Source of the DNA: Tanytarsus gracilentus
Lineage: Eukaryota; Arthropoda; Insecta; Diptera; Chironomidae
Assembly: GCA_038502055.1 (NCBI GenBank)
Contig: JAXRKN010000045.1
Span: forward strand, 10,901,501-10,965,500
DNA length: 64,000 nt
Direction of reading: 5' to 3'
This document shows positions 23,201 through 35,200 of this stretch, piece after piece; position 1 is the stretch's first letter; every line of letters starts with the position of its first letter. Below the pieces are notes generated by a model. The model ran no database searches. It was not told where the DNA came from and saw only the letters and a program-made list of their open reading frames with translations. The translations under genes and the position numbers were made by a program.

Positions 23201-26200
23201 TTTAGTTGGGAACGTTGTTGCGGTGGGTCCCTTTGGTTGAGTTGGAAATTTCATGTCAGTTTTTTCCTCTTCTGCTTCGGCATCGAGGAAAAGCTCAATT
23301 GAATCTTTTTCGAAAATTGATCTCGATGGAAAGAGACCGGTCGTTTGTGATGGTCTTCTTGTTGGAAATTTATATTCGTCATCGTCAATCGTTTGGACTT
23401 TTTCACTTACAGATCCACGATGAGATATTTCCGGATGAATTGGTGGTTTCGATGAACTGACTGAGCATCGATGAATGGTTTCTTGTTGCTCGGTAAAAGA
23501 AGATTTAAAATCTTGATTAAAAGTCGCTTTCTCGCAAACTGCAACGCGATGAGTCTCTTGCGGCTTATTATAAGATTCAAACTCTTCAGCAAAAGTTGTA
23601 AAATCTTCAATTTTTGACCATTCTTTGAAAGCGACTGGAACATTTTCCTTCAACTCTTCCGGTTCTGGTGTATGAACTGGATGTTGCGTTGGCAAATTGA
23701 ACCACTTACGTTGATAAGTTGGAATCTCATCTGGTTTGTGCAGACCCGATGTCATTTTATTTGTCAACTTAACTTGCATACCCTCAAATGGCGATGGTTG
23801 ATTTCTTTTCGGATACGGCGCATTTTCATTAGGAATTTCCGGATCAAATTCTTCTTCTTCTTTCACCGGCTCTTTAAGCAAGTCTGCAATATTTTTCTTG
23901 CAACACAATGGTTCGCAAACAGCGGCACTCTCGCGACGACTTTCAACATTTGGAATTTCGCTAGCACGTCGACTATCAGTGACACTGCACTCCATCGATT
24001 CACGTCTATTTGAAATTGTATCTTTAAAACTATTCTCAGCAACCTGATCATTATGCGTTGACCACGGTTGAATAGATGTCGCGTATGCACGTGACATTGG
24101 AGTGATACGTCCATAAACTGCATGTTCCTCTTCAACTCCATCCGTCTCGACTGCAATACGCTCATAAACTTTAGCTGTATATTCAATTGGAGCAGACTCA
24201 ACATATTCATATTCAAGTGTGGATGCATCGAATGATTCATCGGGTGCAGTGTGTAGTGCATTTGAAAATGTTCCTTTTTGGAAAGTTTCGGGCAAGTCTA
24301 GTGACAATTGTGACATAATCTCGCGACCAAATGGCGTAAATGGACGATCGGGGATGGTTGTTAAAGCACTTACGAATGGTGATTTTGTGCGATATGAATC
24401 GATTGATGGATATGGCTCTTTAGGAACCATCGAAATGGGCGGTGGCAAATATGTTTCCATTTCAATTGGAAATTCAACTTCCTCAATGACATTTGATTTG
24501 ACAAATTCCATGGGTCGTGGTGATGCAGTTCGCATCATTGACGAGAAAAGAGAATTACCTTGTCGTGGAACTTTTTCTTCGTGAGGAAAGTCTCGTTGTT
24601 CGGCAGTGGTTCGAATCTCAAATTTAGGCTGCTCTCTTTTTTCCTCCTTCGGTGGAGATGGATCGTTTACGACCTCTTTAACAGCTCGCTCAAAATAGTC
24701 CATTTGAGGAAATTGAGGTTCGGGTGTTGGAAGCATGTCTCTCATCTGAAAAGGTTTATCGGATGAGTAGATTAAAGCTTTTTGTAAACCACTTTGATAT
24801 CCCTTTGGTGTTGGATGAGGGATGTTGGTTGGTGGGAGTTGATAGTATGTTCCATCATATGGACCGACGTGTTGACCTTGGATCTCTTCCTCAACATCAT
24901 CCTCCTCAAGATCAATCGTTTCAGGATCAGCATCGGATATTTTAACTTCCTTCTTTACCGTTCTCTTCACCTCTGCACTACTCTCAGTGATTGTCATCCA
25001 CTTTTCTTTTCGATTCGAGAAGACACTCGTGAAAGTTTCCGCCTGATAGTTCTCGGGTGGCTCTACAAAGTCAATAATTTTAATATCTTTCGGTAACTCA
25101 ATGGGCGGAGGTGTTTTCCGCAAGTCAATGATGGCTTTTGTATTAATGCTCTCGACCTCATCGTCGACTTCATTTGTCTGATGTTGTTCGAACATGTTTG
25201 CATAGTGATTATTTTGTGTCTGATACATTTTGTATTCGGATTCGGATGAGGCGTTGGATGTTGATGTTGTGGCAGTGATGTTAGATTCAACATTTAAAAA
25301 ACAATTTTCAATTTCGAGTGGCTCGTGTTGAGTCTCAGCTTTACGGACATTTTGTGTTGATAAACGAGGCGGAGGAGGTTGCCGAGGCTGTAGAGGACGG
25401 TATGCGCACGGTTTAATTGTGACGTGACTTGTTTCTGGAACTTGTCGATAAAGTGGAGCTGCAATCGGCACCTTTTCCTCTTCAACCGGCGGAGGCCACA
25501 CGAAATTCGACGGTGGCGGTGCCGCGATTTTCGCAAGCTCAACCTGAGAATCAAATTCCTCATCCGAGTCGTAAATTTCAACTTTTTTCTCTACACTCTG
25601 ACGTCGACTATTATTTCCGCTGCCATTTTTACAAATTTTATTATCATTGCATTTAATATTCTCGTCAGTTTTGTCTTTCAGAGTCAAAATCCGTCAAAAT
25701 GAAATTTTTATTCGAATTTTATGTTAGTTAAAAAACATTCAACAAAAAAATAATAGAGAGAGAAAATAAAGAATAAAAAGCGTTAGTTTAAGCCATTCCG
25801 GAGGTTTGCAGCAAAATTTGGAATAAAAAAGTTTTTTAAGGGATTTGTCACCAAGTGATGTCGAATGATTTTTGTATTTTTTTAAAAAAAGCTTTTGATA
25901 TTTTTTACTAAACAAATTTTTTCATCCCTCGACATCACTTGATTACCATACGAAACTGATTGAGGATGTGATGCAATTTTATGTGTGCAGAGAACATGCA
26001 ATTTAAATTGAGCTTTTAAATTTAATTTTATGTGGTGTTCGAACTTACACAAAATAATTTAATGCACAAAAATTTTATTGGCAGTTTTCCGAGGTAAATA
26101 TTTTTAATAGAGACAGGGCCCATCTGAATTTCGGTTAGGTTCAGAGGAGGAACGGAAGTGGAGGAGAAAGCTTAAATCAGAAAATTAATTTTAATTTTAA

Positions 26201-29200
26201 TAATTTCACTGTCATTAAAATGAGAGTATTTTCATTCTGGGAGATGAGTGGGATTACTGGGCATGTTATTGGAAGTGTCCACTGTGTGATGTAGCTCTTT
26301 TTTAGTCGTAGTATTGATCATATTAGATGATAAAGTTGATTTGAAATTGTTTGAATTAAATTAGGAAAATAGGGGGATGCGAAATAAACAAAGGGGGAAT
26401 TAAACAAAGATAAGTGAAAAAGCTGAATTTAGAGGGGGAGGTTGAAATTCAAATTAATAATGACAGTTAGATAATTGTAATTCTATGTATAATTTTGTTT
26501 GCAAGGATACCGATAGATAGGAATTAAGGGGTTTGCACACTTCGATCTTGAGGGAGGGTATGTGTTTGTGTATGTTTTAATCAATCCAACTGTGAACAAT
26601 AGTAACAGTTGAGGAAGGTAGAGGTGGAATCACGGCTTTTCTCCAAGTGATTTGAAATAAATAAAATGTTGATTTGGTTGTGATTAGTTGGAAACTGTAA
26701 TATCTGTTCAGTAAACAAGACTGTTCTTAACCGTAGTTTCGCTAGAAATTGCAAACAAAAATCATTCGAAAACAAAAACTTACAAATTACAAAAACAAAA
26801 ACACTAACACACTAACATTGCCGTAAAGGTATTTTAAAATGCCCTATTAACCAACGCTGATGGTAGAGGGTGGTTGGCCCGACATCAGTTCTCACTAACG
26901 ATTATCTAATTGTATTTATTCCGAGAAGGGGTTTGTTCGTAACCTGTGGCTTGTATCGACTGTAGATACTTGCCTAAGTAGCCCGCTAGACCCTGCTTTT
27001 CCGAGGAATCGGGGGTCAATCATGTGTGGTTGCGTTGGACGTCTCTCCTACTTCGGTAGTGGCCACCTAATCGTCATCTAATCTCTAATCTAAAAATTTT
27101 ATTGGCAGTTTTCCATGGTAGCAATGAGAAATGCAGAATAAGAAAAAATATTGCAAAGGTTCACTCGCTACTCACTTGAAAGCTCTTCCGCGTGAATCTT
27201 TTTTTTTCGAGTGAGATGTGCTGAGTTTTGGATATTTCAATAATTTGTAAAAAAGTAAATTGAACTAATTCAAGTGCATTTAAATCCTTTCAAAGCTCAC
27301 TTACAATTTTCGCCATGAAACCCAAGCACTCAATCTCACCCGATTAAAAAAGACGAAGAATGAAACGAGTCACTAAAGAGCCATTAGAAATTGAATAATG
27401 TCCAAATACCGAAAGAGAAATTTCTCGTTTTATTTGGCAAATAAAAAAGAATGAGTAGAAGAAAAGTTAATCGAATTGAAAGCATTTTTCTACCTTTTTC
27501 GTTTATTTCTTCATTTTCTTTTCAAAATCAAGCCAAAAAAATAAAAATAACTTTTAAGTTTAATGTTTGGGGTTGCAAAGATGAAAATTTATTGTGTTTT
27601 AAAAATTAATAAAAATAACTTTTGCAACCTCAAACATTTTTCCATTGATAAAGTAAATTTTACAATAAATAAATTTTGCAATCGTACAATTTTTCTCGTG
27701 CAGTTAAAAAGAGCTTTCATCATGAGAGCCAAAGATTAAATTAAATTTTTCTTGCAAGTGAAACTTAACGAATGGAGAAAAATTCTTGAAATTATTTTTT
27801 CTTCGCTTCAATTAAAATGCGCAGTTTGTATTTCTTGGAGCAAAAATAAAATATCTTGTGTGCTTTTCTCATTGTTTGATACATTTGCACTTTTTCATCA
27901 TTGTTATCATCAGCTGCTTCATGCTTTATATCTTTGAGTGAGATTGTTATCAATTGTGAGAGCTTTAATTAAGGATTGAGAGACAAAGGGCGAGTTAGAA
28001 AAATGCGACAATAAATGTGATTAACTTCGTCGGTGCTGTCGATTTAATTAATTTTAATTGTGATTAAATTTTCAGTTGATTGGAAAATTTATTCCAATAA
28101 ATTAATTTTTTTGAAATTCATTCGAAATCTCATTAAAATCGTGTTAAATGCTTTCAAAATTTTTTTAAGTAAACATTAAAATTTATTTCATCTCAAGACA
28201 TTTGTTCGAGCTTTAAAAAGCTTATGAGATTTTTTTAAAATTCTTCGCGTAAGAATTTTATTTGCTCGCTTTTTCGCGTGTTTACATCTTATGATTTTCT
28301 CATGAAGTGTTATGTAAAGAATATTTTTTTGATTGCTGTCAGAAAATCCACGAAAAGTGTTGGAAATTAAATGTTTTGTCAAAAATTTCAATTAACTTTT
28401 GAGATTATTCTGAGTTGAAATTTTTTCAAGCTTTTAACAGAAATTCGCACCCTAAAATTAATTTAATTTTAAATTTTTTGATTTATTCCCCACATTAATT
28501 TAATTAACTTCACTTCCATCTGTTTTCCATCTCAATCCAAAATTAAAGCTCACACAAAAGTTTTTCAAAAATTATCAAATAACAAATTTTTTTTTAATTT
28601 TCAAAGTAAAATCTTTAATAATTTTTTCAACTCAAATGTGTTTTATGAATTTTACGTGCATATCAAGCAAATTATGCGAAATAAAATTTCTCAAGGGTAT
28701 GCAAATTTTTTTCATGTTTTTTTATGTACCTTTGGGATTGAATCCACCACCAGGTTTCATCCAACCGTCTTTTTATATTAAATTGTGTGTTTATTGTGTG
28801 TTTGCATTTCCCCCATGATAACATTGAAATGTGTACATGACGTGCGCGTGATAATAAATTAATTATACAACAATTAGAAACTCTAATCTAATACAACAAC
28901 AAAATTAATTATTATAATGAGTTTTTTGCTATACTTTGTGACACTTTGATGTGCGACTTATTTTTTTTATGATTTAATAGAACTTTAAAAGTTTTCGTGC
29001 GAAATTTCATTGAAAGTCAAGTCAATGTTTGACCATCAAATATTTAACGATGATATCTCAAATTGTGTGCAATGGACGATACCAAAATAATAAAAAAAAA
29101 GTTCTGTTTACTCTTCGAGTGGATATTTGAGAAAATATTTACAGGAGAGGAAATTGTTTGTATTTTGTGTGTGGATAAAGAGGCAAAAAGAGAGCTTGTG

Positions 29201-32200
29201 GGAGTGAATGAGAGTAAAGTGATATAAAAATAGCTTAATAAACACCTTGAGTTGGTCCGGCCGGCTTGTAAGCGGGTGCAGCGAGTGGTGCTGGAACTTG
29301 AGCTTGAGGTGGAGCCCAGGTCGGTTGAGACGGTGGTGGATACGATGATGGACTCTTTGGAGCAGCAGTTGGGAAGTGCGCTTGAGGTGCATATGAGAAC
29401 GGCTTCGGTCCCGAAATGTTTGATGGAACCTGATTGAAATAAAAAAATTTACAACTCAATTTAAATTCAAGTCATAACGATTTCTAAAGTTTCCCCTTAA
29501 AGTTATGCAACCATTTGAGTTGAACACAAAAAAGCTTTTTCTAACAATGAAAACACTGAAAACCATACACCTCACCTTATAATCAACTTTTATGCCTTTT
29601 CCCGGCGGAATTACGCTCTTGATAATTTTCCCATTCATCGTACGATAATGGAAACCTTCTCCATCGCCTTTATCGCTCTCCGATAGACTGCTGCACTCAG
29701 AACTGACTTCAGATGTTGTCGAGCGATTATCACAAAATAATACGTTATTATTGTCGTCGTTTAGTTTTGGCTTGTACTCAACTGGTGCATGTCCATTGAG
29801 CTGAATTTTCACAAACAATTTACATTTGAAACGAGTTAGGAATGCGGCAAAAATAAATTAGTAATGATGATAAATTTTTAATCTCACTCTCAGTTTTCAT
29901 CCCTTGCACAGTTTCCAACTTAATTTTCTCTGAACATCGCACAAAAGTTTTGAGTTAATGCCAGCTTACAGTGTAATAATTATCTTCATTTAGATAAATT
30001 TCAACTGAGATCTAGGCGCAGAATGAAAAACTTGGATGTAAAGTCCAATTAGTGCAATGAGAGCAGGGAAAATGTGGGAACTTTTTCAATTCAAATGAGA
30101 GCGAGTGAGATGATGATAGTGAACATAAAGCGGATGTAGCACAGACATGAAAAACACCCTTAAATATTTTTCTCTCTTCATACTCACATTGCCATTAATA
30201 TTTCCAGCGTGTGCATTTAGAGCAGATGAAATTGTGCTTGCACCAAGATTCTTCCTATTAATTAAAAAAATTAAATTTGAATGAGTTTGAGTTGGGTTAA
30301 ATTTTGCGGCAAATTTTCAAGCGACAAAAAAAACTTTTTACCTCTCTTTTGTTGACCGTCAACAATCAACATTGAAAATGTACATGAGCGTGCTCACATA
30401 AATATTAAAACATGGAAAAATTCATCAAACAAAAGCTCACGAGCACTTTTGTTATTATTTTTCTGCAGAGCTTTTGTTTGCAAAATTATTCCTCTTGAGA
30501 ATGCAAATTCTCTATCTTAATAATTCATACTCACGGTGGATATGTTACGGGCGTTAAGCCATTGGCATTTGGTGGTGGACTATTCATGGCGGCTAAGCGT
30601 GCATGAACATCGCAATACAATTTATTGTTCAAATTGTAATAGCCTTGATTTTTTAACGATGAACCGCATGTGGCGCACTTGAAACACTCAACGTGAAGAT
30701 TTTTGTCCTTAATGCGAACAAATACACCACTGGATTTTTATATTGGCACACAAAAGAAATTAGAAAAAATTTAAAATGGAGATGAGATTTTTTGTTAACG
30801 TAAAATATTTGAGTTTTATTTGAGGGACTTTGTAAACGAGATTTTTAAGATGAATTTGAAAAGCTTTTTTTTTTATCAAGTTCTAAGTTTAAAAGAAAAG
30901 CTACGAATCAAAGTTCAAAATTTGAACTTTAAAATTCAAAATTAAATAAATATTGAATCAAAAAGTTCAAATAAAATTAAAGTTCAAAATTTGAACTAAA
31001 ATTTTGAAGTGTTGAATTTAAAAAAAATAAATTAAATTAAAGTTCAAAATTTGAACTGATATTTTGAAATGTGAAAACTAAAAACGCTTAAATAAAATTA
31101 AAGTTCAAAATTTGAACTAAAATTTTAAAGTGTTTCAAATAAAAAAGTTTAAATTATAAAAAGTTTTAAAAATCTTCATAAAACTCTTTAGAACTTTTAA
31201 AAAGCTTTTTAAATTTATCAAATTACAAAATTCATCAAAAAAACTCCTCAAATTTTTCATGATCATCCATAAAATGATTAATTTTACAGACAATCCCGAG
31301 TCGAACCCTTTTGTTAAAAGTTTTCCTTTATGAGAGATGAGCTTTTTAGGCATAAATAACTTTCCATCGAACACCAAAAAGAACTTAACTTTTCCATTTA
31401 TATTTGGCAGAATTTCAATAAAAGTCACACACACACGCACACATGATGACACAGCAAAATAAATTTTTCTCTGTGAGAACGAAAAAGTTTTTTTTCTCTA
31501 ATTTATGTCGTCACACGATGAGAATGAGCTTTTTTTTCGGTGGTTGTGATGAGACTAAATTTATATTTATGTGTTCGAGGTTTTTGTGATGAGATTTTTT
31601 GAAAGTCATAAAAGCACACAAATTGTGGTGTCACACACAACTTTGCCGACTTTTAGTTACAACTTTAGAAAAAATTTCTCGCCATCAATCCTTACTGTGG
31701 AGCAGGAGCAGCAGGTTGTGCGATTGGCTTTGGTATGATTGGTTTGGGTGGTTGCGATGACGGTTGAATGGGAAGTGATGGTCGATGCGATGCTGCAGGA
31801 GCCAAAATATTTTGCTGCAGTTGAGTTCCCTTTGTTGTCGTGTCCGGAATTACTTGATAGTTTGGCGTGAGAGGACGTTGCGAGTTGTGCGTTAAAGCAC
31901 TACCACCAATTGCGTGTGATTGGCGCCAATAGAATGTCGATCCAGCTATAATATTTTTATATTTATATTTGAGACAAAAATTAATCGATAATTCCGACTG
32001 GGATGATTTTTTTCGGTGTCTTGACATTGCAAATTGACGGAACAATTTTTTTATCGTCGAAGGTCGATTTTTCTATAAATCATCAAAAATGTGTGTGAGC
32101 TTGTGTGCATGAATGCGTGTGCTTTTTTTAATGGATTGAGGTGCTATTGAAATCTACGCATGAGGGTACTGGAAGATGAAAATTGTGCGACAAAAAAATG

Positions 32201-35200
32201 GAATTTCTCATGCATTCAATCTCTCATTCATCATAATTATTCAAGGTGTCCATTGGCAGTGTGAATGATGTTGAAAAATTGACAGGTTTGGGGTTTTTTC
32301 TTCGGCAAGTAATTTTTTTGCTCTCGATTTAATTTCTCAATGTAATTAAAACCGATAAATTTAATGAATTTTTATTTGAATTTAAATCCTAATTGTATTT
32401 GAATTTTAAAAAGCCGTTAAAAGTTTTTTGTACTAAAAATTTCAGTAAAACTTTAAGAGTGAATAAATTTTGCATTTCCTGCAGATGTTTTGTGTCAATT
32501 TTCCAACATGTCGTTGTGCTTTCAAGTGCACATAAAGGTAATCGATAGCTTTTATGTAAAGTTTTCTATTCTCATTGAGAATTTCTCAAGTATCATTCAC
32601 AAACTAAACGTTGCACATCTCGCATAAAAACTTTTCTTCACAAGGGTTGGAAAATATAATTTTTTAAATAATTTTATGAAGGGATTTTTTCGGTTAAAAC
32701 TTACACAATGAGTCGCTCACAATCGGCACAAATATTTTGACCTGGCGGCAATGGATTGCTGCTTGGTGGCCTGTCAGCTGGCGCTGTTACATGTTTCGTG
32801 ACTATTTGTGTCTGTTGTGGTGCTTGTGGAGGTTGTTGGTATGGCGAAACTGGTGAGGATGCATTTTCAACTAAATTAATTTTTTGTTTAAATTCCAATT
32901 TTTAATTTTTTTTAAGTGAGAAATGAGAAAAGCGTGAAAGTGAAAGAATTAATTTTTGAATGGCGTTTTAATGATTAATTGTGATGTTGTCTTTCCGACA
33001 AGCGAAGTATGCGACACAAAATTTATTGACTTTTTGCATGATTTTCCATTGTAATCTCGGCACTGAATCAATGGAACATGGAAACTATCTTTAGATCGTC
33101 TTTTCTCTCGCTTTAATTCATTTTAGTAGCAAAAGAAGAAAAGAGATTTCAAATGATAAATGATTGCATGTGGAATTTGTAGGAAAAGACGATGGAGGAG
33201 AAATTTATGGAAGCGAGGGACATAAATTTCTTTAAAAGATGAAATGACAATTTATGAAATGTAAAATTTTTGCTCTTAAGCTGATGTTACTTAAAAAATT
33301 AAGTTTATTGAAATTTAATGGAGATTTTTTTAAATTCAAATGGACAAATTGCGAGAAATTATACAATTGTTTAAACATTTGCCTGCAAATTTCATGAAAA
33401 ATATGATTTCTGTCTGCTAGGATTTAAAATAAATAGCGGAGCTATAAAACATGAAAATTTAATTTTTTATTAAAGTGTTAAAACAGTTTTTTAATTTAAT
33501 TTATTATTTATTTTTAATAATTTTTTAATAATTTTTAATAATTATTTTTATAGCTCCGTTATAAATTTAAATTTAAATTTAAATTTTTATTGTAAATTTT
33601 AAATCTTTTAAAAAAAAATAATTCCAAGTTTTAATAAATTTGCAGTCACAATGCTTCCACTATCATCCATCACATGAGTAAAATTTTTAAGTAATTAAAA
33701 AGAACGTGAATAATTTAGCTGTTGCCGATGATGATTTAAAAAATTATACAAATTGTGAATGAAACTTTTATGAATTCTTTTTCATTAAGTAAAAAGGTTT
33801 TCCCACAAATAAAAAGAAACTTTTTTATTTTTAGTTTAAAGTTTTTTTAATATTTGAATATGTCAATGCACTAATTACTATCTTTTAGCAAAGTTTTCAG
33901 ATTAATTAAGAAGCAAAACTTTTTTCTTTTAAAATGCGCAAAATTCAAAGCAGTTTTGTTACTTTTGCTTTTGAAAACTCTTAAGCTTTTTAAAAAGTTT
34001 ATATTAAGCTTATTTTTTATCATCAATCTTAATCTATCTTGATTAAAGTAAAACTTAAAACACCCAAAACAAAATCAAACTTCTTAAGGCCATAAGTTAA
34101 AAACTTAATTCATAAATCCTTAAAAAAAATTCTGAATGACTTTGAAACAAACAAAATAAATCAGTTCAAGTCTTAGAAAGTAACTAACAAGAAAATGATA
34201 AATTCAAGATTTCTTTCCCACCCACCTCGTGTACAAACGGAAAAGATTAAATGGTTTTGTGTGTAAAGAGTACATGTGGAGGCAATATTTCTCGATGAAA
34301 AGTAATTTTTTAGTCTTAAAGTGTCTCCTTGAGCAAGGGATTAGCTTGAGTGAAGCCTTTACGTAACTCAAGGTTATTAATCGAGAGCAATTTGCTTCAA
34401 TCTGAAGTGCGAAAATATTTGAACAACCTTTTTAGAATAAATTTGTGTTGAGTGAATTTAAATGTTTGCAAAATTTAATAAAAATTGCCATATTTGGACA
34501 CAGAAAATTTTTCTAGTTCAAAATATTTTAAAATATCAAAATTTGAATTTAAAAAATTTTAGAGTCAAAATTTGAACTAAAAATATTTTTTAAGATTCAT
34601 AAAACGTTTCAAAGTCAAAATTTGAACTCAATGTGTTAAATTTTTAAAATCAAAAAATGTGAGCGGGAAAATTCAAATTTATCTATAGAATTTTAACATA
34701 ATTTATAATCATCAAAAAGTTCCATTAAATTCCCACCCAGATCACGATAAACAACAACATTTTAAATGCATTATCAATGTCAATGTTAAAGCCGAGTATA
34801 AGCGTAAAATGTTCATTGATGTGAGATAATGACAGAATCAAATAAGCGATAGACAGCAGCAGTGTATGTGTCACGTTTAATCAATTAATTTATCATTCTC
34901 GATGTATATAAATAAAATAATGTTCCATCACCGACGAGATAATTCGTTGCGACATGCGTTGAAAATTATTATTTTTACAATTTCATTACCTGGTTCCGGT
35001 TCCGAGTCATTTTCTTGGAGGGCTTTAAGAACCTCAGACTTTTCGGGATTGTAAACTTTTTCGTTTTTCTTAAAGTTGACACTAAGAGAAAAAAAATAAC
35101 GGAAAAATGAAAAATGCGGGTGTTAATCACAGTCACAAAATAAAATAAAAAAAATAACGAGAGGTTTTAGTGCAATTTAACTTAACGGATAAAAAAACTT

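Larger units (their letters stand above)
25675..28729. other. Zasp52 intron between micro-exon and giant exon
   Basis: About 3 kb. A third of it is the 1-kb insertion at 26068-27114. Near 27300 the minus strand reads ATGGCGAAAATT followed by a good donor GTAAGTGAG, which could be an alternative first coding exon, but its phase 0 does not fit the preferred giant-exon acceptor. A hairpin repeat lies at 27562-27638. No other exon was supportable. Confidence 0.5.

Noticed and set aside
27310..27350. Minus-strand ATGGCGAAAATT followed by donor GTAAGTGAG, as an alternative Zasp52 start
   Set aside because: It leaves phase 0, while the preferred giant-exon acceptor needs phase 1; no promoter evidence. 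It could be revived if the 25597 acceptor is used.
31280..31320. GTCGAACCC as a possible tRNA T-arm
   Set aside because: No cloverleaf arms or anticodon stem could be formed around it.
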